Part shown: piece after piece, positions 13,633-19,804 of the stretch
Numbering within the stretch: the first letter of the stretch is position 1
How the letters are laid out: each line of letters starts with the position of its first letter
NCBI GenBank assembly: GCA_016876055.1
Contig: VHDM01000015.1
Location: 1-19,804, forward strand
Direction of reading: 5' to 3'
DNA length: 19,804 nucleotides
Source of the DNA: Verrucomicrobiota bacterium
GTDB lineage: Bacteria; Verrucomicrobiota; Verrucomicrobiia; Methylacidiphilales; Verrucolacustridaceae
Translations under genes and position numbers: made by a program
Notes under the pieces: model-generated
Told to the model about the DNA's origin: nothing
Seen by the model: the letters and a program-made list of their open reading frames with translations, nothing else
The model's database searches: none

Positions 13633-14432
13633 GAGGCGTGGACGGCTTCGGCGATGGGCCGCAGAAAAGAGGCGATTTCCGAAGCTAAACGGGGATCTCG
13701 GCCGAGCTGGCCGATCCGGTCGACGATGGCACTGCCCACGACGACCCCGTCGGCGAGTCGGGCCACTTCGGCCGCCTGTTCAGGGTTGGAGATCCCGAAG
13801 CCCACGCAGACGGGCAAGGGCGTGGTCTTTTTGAGAAGAGCGACCCGTTCCGAAAGGGTGGTCGGAAGACTCTTCTGCATGCCGGTCACACCCTCCCGGG
13901 AGACATAGTAGACAAAGCCCGAGGCCCGGCGGGTAATTTCCCGGAGGCGGGTTTCGGGGGTGGTCGGGGCAACCAAGACGATTCGGCGCAAGGCGTGCGA
14001 GGGGGGCAGGTCCTGGGCCGCCTCCTCCGGGGGAAGATCGAGAAGGAGAAGGCCGTCCGCCCCGGCCCGGCCGGCGTCTTTTTCAAATTTTTCGCGTCCA
14101 TAGGCGAAGACCGGATTGTAGTAGGTGAAAAGGACCAAGGGGATTTCGCATTGTCCCTGGCGGAGTTGGGTGACCAACTGGAGCACCTTGGGAAGGGTCG
14201 TTCCCGAATCGAGGGCCCGCTGGCAGCCCAGTTGGTTGACAATGCCGTCTGCCAAGGGATCGGAGAAAGGAACACCCAGTTCCACGAGGTCGGCCCCGGC
14301 CTCGGCCAGGGCCGGCACCAGTTTTGCGGTGGTCGCGAGGTCAGGATCGCCCGCGACGAGGTAGGCCACGAGGGCCTTGCGCTTTTTTTCCCGCAGGCCG
14401 GCGAACAGGTGGTCGATGCGGTTGGTGCTCAT
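13629..14432 (-). CDS. trpA: Tryptophan synthase alpha subunit
   Basis: From the ATG at 14430-14432 the protein is 267 residues, the normal size. TrpA cleaves indole-3-glycerol phosphate to indole, which passes to TrpB. VELGVPFSDPLADG holds the catalytic pair: Glu in VELG and Asp in ADG, corresponding to E49 and D60 of the enteric enzyme. LFTYYNPVFAYG, LLLDLPPEEA, FVYYVSREGVTG and VCVGFGISNPEQA (phosphate-binding) follow in order. After ADG the sequence reads IVNQLGCQRAL, where enteric enzymes have PTIQRA, probably a lineage feature. The frame is open to 14642 but those extra residues overlap birA and do not resemble TrpA. No other trp gene is in the window, so the trp genes are dispersed or this one is separated from trpB. 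Confidence 0.96.
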   Translation of the reverse strand: MSTNRIDHLFAGLREKKRKALVAYLVAGDPDLATTAKLVPALAEAGADLVELGVPFSDPLADGIVNQLGCQRALDSGTTLPKVLQLVTQLRQGQCEIPLVLFTYYNPVFAYGREKFEKDAGRAGADGLLLLDLPPEEAAQDLPPSHALRRIVLVAPTTPETRLREITRRASGFVYYVSREGVTGMQKSLPTTLSERVALLKKTTPLPVCVGFGISNPEQAAEVARLADGVVVGSAIVDRIGQLGRDPRLASEIASFLRPIAEAVHAS

Positions 14433-14466
14433 GACAGAAAAAAGCCTGCCAGAGGAAGAACCAGGT

Positions 14467-15156
14467 TCACGCGGGAAAATCGACCTCGCCGGAGACCCAT
14501 ACCTTGGTGGAACCGTCAGCCAGACGAAGATGCAAGTGGCCCGCGGCGTCGATCTGCTCCGCCACTCCGCACCAGGTTTGCCCGCCTGACCGCACCGACA
14601 AGGTGCGGCCCTGATGTCCCCACGCCGCCCGGAAGTCCTCAAGAACCTCGGCAGGGGGCTGGGTCAGGCGGTGAGCCAGGCTGTCCAGAAAAGCCGCCAG
14701 CATTTGGGCGCGAGGGACGATGCGGCCGGAGGCCCGCTGCAGGGAGACGGCAGTCTTTTGCAGACCCCGGGGAAAATCCGAAGTCCGCTGAGTGAGGTTA
14801 AGGCCCAGTCCAAGAATGGCGAGGGGTAGGCGGGCGGGACGAGCAACTGTCTCGACCAGCACGCCAGCGAGTTTTTGATTTTTCCAGAGCAGGTCGTTGG
14901 GCCATTTGAGCGTGGGGCTGAGCCCAGTGAGGGCTTGGACGGCGTCGGCGGCAGCCAAAGAGCCGAGGAGGGCCAACAGGGGAAACTGGGGTTGAAGCGG
15001 TTCCCAAAGGACCGAGCACCAGAGGCCCGAGGGGCCATCTGAGATCCAGGGACGGCCGTGGCGTCCCCGACCGGCGCTTTGTATTTCGGCGGCCCAAACG
15101 GAAGGAATTTGTTTGGAGAGGCGGGCGAGATCCTGCGTAGAACGGGCCCGGGGCAC
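14467..15156 (-). CDS. birA: Biotin--[acetyl-CoA-carboxylase] ligase, no DNA-binding domain
   Basis: The protein (229 residues from the GTG at 15154-15156) contains the biotin ligase signature SAGRGRHGRPW, LKWPNDLLWKNQKLAGVLVE with the catalytic Lys region, and ILGLGLNL, plus a small C-terminal domain (GVAEQIDAAGHLHLRLADGS). It activates biotin to biotinyl-AMP and transfers it to AccB K126. The HTH domain of E. coli BirA is missing, so it is a group I, non-repressor ligase. The N-terminus is odd: the GTG falls at the first strand (VPRARSTQ, equivalent to the DSTN motif). The open frame upstream reads HLFRGRIHV, also BPL-like, but has no ATG, GTG or TTG back to the stop at 15298-15300. The true start may be non-canonical (ATT at 15163-15165) or disrupted. 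It lies between rpsU and trpA. Confidence 0.9.
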   Translation of the reverse strand: MPRARSTQDLARLSKQIPSVWAAEIQSAGRGRHGRPWISDGPSGLWCSVLWEPLQPQFPLLALLGSLAAADAVQALTGLSPTLKWPNDLLWKNQKLAGVLVETVARPARLPLAILGLGLNLTQRTSDFPRGLQKTAVSLQRASGRIVPRAQMLAAFLDSLAHRLTQPPAEVLEDFRAAWGHQGRTLSVRSGGQTWCGVAEQIDAAGHLHLRLADGSTKVWVSGEVDFPA

Positions 15157-15256
15157 GACATGAATCCGGCCGCGGAAAAGGTGGCCGGGCGGAAGCAGGG
15201 TATCAACGAGAGGGGGTGCGAGCGGGTCGGGGGAAACAACCCGGGTCGGTCTGGTT

Positions 15257-15445
15257 TTAGAGGGAGAAATTGCCGTAAAAGTTGATTTTGGGCTCCTTCA
15301 TCTTCCGGCGACGCTTCACGCTGGGTTTCTCGTAGGAGCGGCGAGCCCGGGCGTCGCGGAGGATCCCCTCGCGGTCGAGCTTCTTTTTCAGGCGACGGAG
15401 GGCCTTGTCGACCGATTCGCCGCGTTTGAGCCTAATTTCAACCAT
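15257..15445 (-). CDS. rpsU: 30S ribosomal protein S21
   Basis: The 62-residue protein reads MVEIRLKRGESVDKALRRLKKKLDREGILRDARARRSYEKPS followed by a basic tail, matching bS21 along its length (E. coli 71). It binds the 30S platform near the anti-Shine-Dalgarno end of 16S rRNA and aids initiation. The ATG at 15443-15445 is the family start; the frame extends further upstream but that part is not S21-like. The upstream sequence has no Shine-Dalgarno. It heads the minus-strand group leading to truA and is divergent from dnaE. Confidence 0.96.
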   Translation of the reverse strand: MVEIRLKRGESVDKALRRLKKKLDREGILRDARARRSYEKPSVKRRRKMKEPKINFYGNFSL

Positions 15446-15608
15446 TGAGGTTGTGTAGCGAAGAAGGGGAAGGCGGGGAAGGTTGTATTTTGGCCGAGGA
15501 TTCGGGCAAAAACCGGGGGTCGGCACAGGGTGCGGTGATTTCCCGGATGAGTTTTTAAAAATTTTTGCCAAACGACAACGGGAAACCCGGGTTTTGGCTG
15601 GCGAAGCC
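15446..15608. promoter_or_regulatory. Divergent rpsU-dnaE intergenic region
   Basis: This 163-base gap must hold both promoters. I see an A/T tract around 15552-15566 (TTTTTAAAAATTTTT) and a 12-bp perfect palindrome AAACCCGGGTTT at 15583-15594, 14 bases before the dnaE start codon. A weak promoter-like pair for rpsU is possible (TTGCCC / TACAAC on the minus strand, 15509 to 15482), with only four of six matches each, so it is not annotated separately. Confidence 0.4.
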
Positions 15609-18600
15609 ATGGCGGGAGACCAAATTAATCAAGTTGTGGCCAAGCCCTTTGTTCATCTGCATTGCCATTCGGAGTACTCTTTGTTGGACGGGGCCTGCCG
15701 GATTCCGGAACTGGTGGCGCGCGCCAAGGAATTGGAGCAGCCGGCGCTGGCCTTGACCGACCATGGCAACCTGTACGGGGCCATCGAGTTCTACCAGGCG
15801 GCCACGAAAGCGGGGGTGAAGCCGATTGTCGGCTGCGAGGTTTACATGGCACCCGGGGACCGTTTCGAAAAAAAATCCACGACGGGGGGGAAGGACGCGA
15901 ACTATCACTTCCTGCTGTTGGCCCGAAATCTGGAGGGCTACCGGAATCTGATCCGGTTGGTGACCGCGGCCCATTTGGAAAGTGTTTATTACAAGCCAAG
16001 AATTGACCATCTATTGCTGGGCCGGCATGCCACGGGACTGATCGGGACCAGCGCCTGCCTCAAAAGTGAAATCGCCTCAGCCTATCTGGAGGGAAGGGAG
16101 GCCGACGCCAGGCGGATCCTCGGGGAGTACCGGGAACTGCTGGGGCCCGAGAATTTCTATCTGGAAATTCACAACCATGGTCTGCCGGAAGAGGCAAAGG
16201 TGCGGGAGTTTTACCGGCGGCTGGGCAAAGAGACCCAGACCCCGCTGGTGGCGGCGAACGATGTGCATTATGTGCGCCAGGACCACGCCATCACCCAGGA
16301 AATCCTCGTGTGTATCTCCACCAACCGCCGGATGAACGATCCGGACCGCAAGATGAAATCCTTCGGGCCGGAGTTCTACCTGAAATCGGCCGAGGAGATG
16401 GCGAAGCTGTTTGCGGAATTTCCGGAGGCCATGGAAAACCCCGCGGCGATTGCGGAGCGGTGCGACCTGCGGCTGGATCTGGGAGGCAACAAATTCCCGG
16501 CCTTTCCCGTGCCGGCCGGGATGACGCGGGAAAAGTATTTTGAAAAACTGTGCCGGGAGGGGTTGCGGAAACGGTATGGGGCCCGGGCGGAAAGCGACAA
16601 GGAGCTGGCGGAGCGGCTGGAGTTTGAGATGGGGGTCATCGAAAAGACCGGTTTTGTCAGCTACTTCCTGATCGTTTGGGACTTCATCGATTACGCCAGA
16701 CGGCAGGGAATCCCGGTGGGGCCGGGTCGAGGCAGCGCGGCGGGCAGCCTGGTCTCGTATGTGCTGGGCATCACGGATCTTTGTCCGCTCCGCTACGGGT
16801 TGCTGTTTGAAAGGTTTCTCAACCCGGAACGAATTTCCCCTCCTGACATCGACATGGACTTCTGTCCGGATCGACGGGAGGAGGTGATCTCGTACGTCCG
16901 CAACAAGTATGGGGAGCGGGCGGTGGCGCAGATCATCACCTTTGGGACGATGGGGGCAAAAATGGCGGTGCGGGATGTGGGGCGGGTGATGGGTATGAGT
17001 TTCGGGGAGACTTCACGGATCGCCGACCTGATTCCCAAGGTACCGCAAGCGAAGTTGTCGGACGCACTCCGGCAGGTTCCGGAGCTGAAGCGGATGGCGG
17101 AAGAAGAGGCGGTGAAGCCGGTGATCCAGTCCGCCCTGCAGTTGGAGGGGATGGTTCGACAAAGCGGGACCCATGCCGCGGGGGTGGTGATTGCCGACCG
17201 GGACCTGACGGATTACCTCCCGCTGACGCGGGATGACACCGGGGCGGTGATGACGCAATTCGCGATGAACGAGGTGGGCGACATTGGGCTCTTGAAAATG
17301 GATTTCCTGGGCCTGAAAACCCTGACCGTGATCCAGGATTGTCTGCGCCTGGTGCAAGCCACCCACGGGAAAACGATCAAGCCCGAGGAGATTCCGCTGG
17401 ATGATCCCAAGACGTACGAGCTGTTGAATCGGGCGGAAAATATCGGCGTGTTCCAGGTGGAATCGCCGGGGATGCGGCGGACCTGTGCGATCTTTGATCT
17501 CAAGGGAATTGAGGATCTGATCGCCCTGATCGCGCTTTACCGGCCCGGGCCGATGGACCTGATCGACGAGTATGTGAAGCGGAAAAAGGGAAAATCGCGT
17601 TTCGCCTATGAGCATCCGCTGCTGGAAAAGATCAGTGCCGAGACCTACGGGGTGTTGATTTACCAAGAGCAGGTGATGGCGGCGGCCCGGTCGCTGGCCG
17701 GCTACACGCTGGGACAGGCGGATCTGTTGCGGCGGGCCATGGGCAAGAAAAAGACGGAAGAAATGGCCAAGCAGCGGGAGACGTTTGTGCAGGGGTGCGC
17801 CCAAAAGAACCAGATCCCGCGGTCCCAAGCCGTGCGGATTTTCGAGTTGCTGGAGAAATTTGCAGGTTATGGTTTTAACAAAAGTCACAGCGCGGCGTAC
17901 GCGGTGGTGGCCTGTCAGACGGCCTACCTGAAGGCCAATTACCCCACGGAGTACATGGCCTCGCTGCTGTCCCATGAACTGGATAACACCGATAAAATTG
18001 CCCTTTTCACGGGCGAGGCCCAACGGATGGGGATCCGGATCCTGCCGCCGGATGTGAACTCCAGTGCGAAGCGTTTCACGGTGCAACCGGGGACAATTCT
18101 CTTCGGACTGGGGGCGGTGAAAAACGTCGGGGAGGCCTGCGTCGACGCCCTGGTGGAGGCCCGGCAAAAGGGAGGGCCGTTCCGTTCGATCCAAGATTTT
18201 TGCGGTCGGGTGGAGTATAAGGCGATCAACAAGAAGGCCCTGGAAAGCCTGATCCGGGGCGGGGCCTTTGATTCGATCTCCCCGAATCGGGCTTGGCTGG
18301 TTTCCCAGTTGGAGGCGGCGCTGGGGTCGGCGGCCTCGGTGGCCCGGGACAAGGAGCGCGGACAAGGGACACTCTTTGGGTTGGATGAGGTGGTGCGGCC
18401 CACTGGGCAGGCCGCCGGGGAGAAAGCCCCGCAGGATTTTGCGGACTGGCCGTCGCGGGACAAGTTGGCGGCGGAGAAGGAGCTGCTGGGTTTCTATGTC
18501 ACTGGGCATCCGGCGGATGAATTCGAGGCGGACTTACGGGCTTTCCGGACGGTGAATTTGGGGGAACCGGAGGAGATGCAGACCGGAACGGCGGTGCGCA

Positions 18601-19154
18601 TGGCCGGGGTGGTCACGGCGGTGGAGGTGCGTTTGACCCAGAGGGATAAACGGCCCTATGCGCGGACGATGTTGGAGGACAAGACAGGGAGAATGGAGGT
18701 GATGATCTTTCCGGATCTCTACCGGGAATCGGGAGCTTTTCTAAAAGTCGGCACGCCATTGGTGGTCGGAGGTTCGGTCGACACCGATGCGGAGGAAAGG
18801 GTTCGATTGCGAACCTCGGAATGTGTCACTTTGGACACGGCGGTGGCCAAATGGGTGACCCACATCCAGCTGGTACCGACGCGGGAGCAGTTGGCCGGGG
18901 AGGCCATGGCCAAGGTGAGGGAGATCGTGGCCGTGCAGGCCGGGGAAGTGCCCCTTCGGCTGGAGGTGGAGGCGGACGGGAAAAAGGTTTTACTGGAAGC
19001 GGGGTCCCAGATGCGGGTGCGGCCAAACCTCGCGGTGGTCGGCAAGTTGCGGGCCTTGCTGGGGGCCGAGCGGGTGAAATTGGCGGTACGGGAGGTGGAG
19101 GTTTCCAAGCCACGCTGGCCATCCCGGCGCCCGCGGTTCGTGGCCACCGGCTAG
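15609..19154 (+). CDS. dnaE: DNA polymerase III alpha subunit (replicative polymerase, DnaE1 type)
   Basis: From the ATG at 15609 the protein is 1181 residues, the usual DnaE1 length (E. coli 1160). Order: PHP domain from about 13 with FVHLHCHSEYSLLDGA and ALTDHGNLYG; C-family polymerase core with GPGRGSAAGSLVSYVLGITD, the catalytic PDIDMDF (D413, D415), and LLKMDFLGLKTLT (D565 as third carboxylate); GVLIYQEQVM and GYGFNKSHSAAYA in the fingers; an HhH region around 860-900; and an OB fold from about 995 (AGVVTAVEVRLTQRDKRPYA). It is the chromosome replicase. The frame is open upstream to 15483, but the extra 42 residues are not DnaE-like, while MAGDQINQVVAKPFVHLHCH begins at the normal distance from the PHP motif. 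It stands alone between the divergent rpsU and a strong terminator. Confidence 0.98.
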   Translation: MAGDQINQVVAKPFVHLHCHSEYSLLDGACRIPELVARAKELEQPALALTDHGNLYGAIEFYQAATKAGVKPIVGCEVYMAPGDRFEKKSTTGGKDANYHFLLLARNLEGYRNLIRLVTAAHLESVYYKPRIDHLLLGRHATGLIGTSACLKSEIASAYLEGREADARRILGEYRELLGPENFYLEIHNHGLPEEAKVREFYRRLGKETQTPLVAANDVHYVRQDHAITQEILVCISTNRRMNDPDRKMKSFGPEFYLKSAEEMAKLFAEFPEAMENPAAIAERCDLRLDLGGNKFPAFPVPAGMTREKYFEKLCREGLRKRYGARAESDKELAERLEFEMGVIEKTGFVSYFLIVWDFIDYARRQGIPVGPGRGSAAGSLVSYVLGITDLCPLRYGLLFERFLNPERISPPDIDMDFCPDRREEVISYVRNKYGERAVAQIITFGTMGAKMAVRDVGRVMGMSFGETSRIADLIPKVPQAKLSDALRQVPELKRMAEEEAVKPVIQSALQLEGMVRQSGTHAAGVVIADRDLTDYLPLTRDDTGAVMTQFAMNEVGDIGLLKMDFLGLKTLTVIQDCLRLVQATHGKTIKPEEIPLDDPKTYELLNRAENIGVFQVESPGMRRTCAIFDLKGIEDLIALIALYRPGPMDLIDEYVKRKKGKSRFAYEHPLLEKISAETYGVLIYQEQVMAAARSLAGYTLGQADLLRRAMGKKKTEEMAKQRETFVQGCAQKNQIPRSQAVRIFELLEKFAGYGFNKSHSAAYAVVACQTAYLKANYPTEYMASLLSHELDNTDKIALFTGEAQRMGIRILPPDVNSSAKRFTVQPGTILFGLGAVKNVGEACVDALVEARQKGGPFRSIQDFCGRVEYKAINKKALESLIRGGAFDSISPNRAWLVSQLEAALGSAASVARDKERGQGTLFGLDEVVRPTGQAAGEKAPQDFADWPSRDKLAAEKELLGFYVTGHPADEFEADLRAFRTVNLGEPEEMQTGTAVRMAGVVTAVEVRLTQRDKRPYARTMLEDKTGRMEVMIFPDLYRESGAFLKVGTPLVVGGSVDTDAEERVRLRTSECVTLDTAVAKWVTHIQLVPTREQLAGEAMAKVREIVAVQAGEVPLRLEVEADGKKVLLEAGSQMRVRPNLAVVGKLRALLGAERVKLAVREVEVSKPRWPSRRPRFVATG

Positions 19155-19185
19155 GAAACGAGGGCGCATTCTGTTCATGAAAACA

Positions 19186-19217
19186 AAACGGGGCGGAGGA
19201 AATCCTCCGCCCCGTTT
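19186..19217. terminator. Bidirectional hairpin terminator between dnaE and the RRM gene
   Basis: AAACGGGGCGGAGG (19186-19199) pairs perfectly with CCTCCGCCCCGTTT (19204-19217) around an AAAT loop: 14 base pairs, with A/T ends on each side. It starts 31 bases after the dnaE stop and ends 19 bases from the RRM gene stop. It has the symmetry expected to end both converging transcripts, though the U-tails are short. Confidence 0.8.
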
Positions 19218-19236
19218 GAAACCGAAGGGGTTCGAT

Positions 19237-19680
19237 TTAGCGGCTGTAGTCGTCGCGACGCGGACCGCGCGGGCCACGGCCGTAGCCGCCCCCACCGCCT
19301 CCGCCGCCGTAACCACCCCCGCCGCCACCACCGCCGTAGCCGCGTCCACCGCCGCCACCGCCGTAGCCACGACCGCCGCCTCCGCCCCCACCGCCGTAAC
19401 CGCCCCCACCCCCGCCGCCGGGTCCACGCTCATCGCGCGGCCGGGCCACGTTGACGGTGAGGTTGCGGCCACCGAAGTCCTTGCCGTGCATGCCGGTGAC
19501 GGCGGCGTTGGCTTCATCGGGGCTGGACATCGTCACGAACGCGAAGCCGCGGGAGCGGCCGGTGACGCGGTCGGAGATGATGGCCACCTCGGTGACCGTG
19601 CCGTGGGCCGAGAAGACCTGTTTGAGTTCCTCGTCGGTCGCGGAGAACGGAAGGTTCCCCACATAGAGTCTGTTTTCCAT
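19237..19680 (-). CDS. RRM RNA-binding protein with glycine-rich tail
   Basis: The 147-residue protein is an RRM (3-80) followed by a glycine-rich tail (87-134) and a short basic end (RGPRGPRRDDYSR). RNP2 is LYVGNL (5-10) and RNP1 is RGFAFVTM (44-51) with the expected aromatics Y6, F46 and F48. This resembles bacterial glycine-rich RNA-binding proteins (cyanobacterial Rbp and plant GRP type), which bind single-stranded RNA and are often cold-induced. The tail is made of Tyr-Gly(8-9) units with occasional Arg (GRGYGG), similar to RGG/YGG low-complexity regions that drive assembly. The ATG at 19678-19680 is the family start; AAGGA lies 12 bases upstream, a long spacing. It converges on dnaE. 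RNA targets are unknown. Confidence 0.95.
   Translation of the reverse strand: MENRLYVGNLPFSATDEELKQVFSAHGTVTEVAIISDRVTGRSRGFAFVTMSSPDEANAAVTGMHGKDFGGRNLTVNVARPRDERGPGGGGGGGYGGGGGGGGRGYGGGGGGRGYGGGGGGGGYGGGGGGGGYGRGPRGPRRDDYSR
19279..19422 (-). repeat. GGN-rich imperfect tandem repeat encoding the glycine tail
   Basis: This part of the RRM gene encodes residues 87-134, almost all Gly with Tyr and Arg at intervals of about 6-9 residues. On the plus strand it appears as repeated CCGCCACCGCCGTAGCC-like units. Such repeats expand and contract readily, so unit number may vary between strains and assemblies. Confidence 0.8.
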
Positions 19681-19804
19681 GATGCTTTATTTTCCTTGAT
19701 GGCTACCGGCTGGACGGCGTTGCTGAGCGTGCGCCCGAACCACGGGCCACAAGGTGGGTTGGAACCTACCGGACTGCTTCTTCCTCGCTTCAACTCGTAT
19801 CATC
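19681..19804 (-). other. Upstream region of the RRM gene, with a small hairpin
   Basis: No gene is recognised here. GGTGGGTT (19753-19760) can pair with AACCTACC (19763-19770), with one G-U pair, in the presumed 5' leader of the RRM gene. A T-arm-like look was checked and rejected. No convincing promoter was seen before the window edge. Confidence 0.35.

Noticed and set aside
17013..18509. Minus-strand open frame of 498 codons opposite dnaE
   Set aside because: It is antisense to the DnaE polymerase core and composed of shadow-frame residues (His, Arg, Gln, Pro).
19740..19785. Possible tRNA T-arm (GGTTCCAACC on the minus strand)
   Set aside because: The loop lacks the purine expected after TTC, and no acceptor stem or anticodon arm could be built within the window.

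Overview
The window is a GC-rich bacterial chromosome segment of tightly packed housekeeping genes. I found no tRNA, rRNA, insertion sequence, phage gene or CRISPR array. The gene set (split biotin carboxylase/BCCP, two-subunit E1 pyruvate dehydrogenase, PagL-like outer-membrane deacylase, glycine-rich RRM protein, RelE-like protein without an antitoxin) points to a Gram-negative of the PVC group, most likely Verrucomicrobiota. That placement is an inference from gene content and protein style; no marker was aligned.

Layout. (1) 1-3010, minus strand: ispF, tmk and holB overlap as one operon; after a 254-base gap comes accB-accC, with accC cut by the window edge. An AT-rich stretch bracketed by a 12-bp inverted repeat lies just upstream of accB. 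(2) 3114-9094, plus strand: hpf, plsC, an alpha/beta hydrolase coupled to plsC, pdhA-pdhB with a good promoter and leader hairpin, then recN. (3) 9143-10381, minus strand: a RelE/ParE-like toxin-fold protein followed 3 bases later by a SAM hydrolase/adenosyltransferase (DUF62) with a lipoprotein signal. (4) 10496-11551, plus strand: a GH3 NagZ-like beta-N-acetylhexosaminidase, divergent from the toxin across a short region with a terminator-like hairpin and hexamer repeats. (5) 11588-15445, minus strand: rpsU-birA-trpA-ruvX-pagL-truA, a mixed operon. (6) 15609-19154, plus strand: dnaE. (7) 19237-19680, minus strand: RRM/glycine-rich RNA-binding protein, separated from dnaE by a perfect bidirectional hairpin terminator.

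Functional links. BirA (region 5) would biotinylate AccB (region 1), whose product malonyl-CoA feeds the fatty acids used by PlsC; PDH supplies the acetyl-CoA. HolB and DnaE are both DNA polymerase III holoenzyme subunits, Tmk supplies dTTP, and RecN acts in break repair. NagZ (muropeptide recycling) and PagL (lipid A trimming) are envelope genes. Hpf, RpsU, TruA and RuvX are translation genes.

I see no clear new multi-gene defence or metabolic system. The parts most worth a second look are the toxin-fold/lipoprotein SAM-hydrolase pair with its unusual divergent control region, the inverted-repeat island before accB, and the birA start, where protein-like sequence extends upstream of the only canonical start codon. 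No intergenic stretch exceeds 300 bases.
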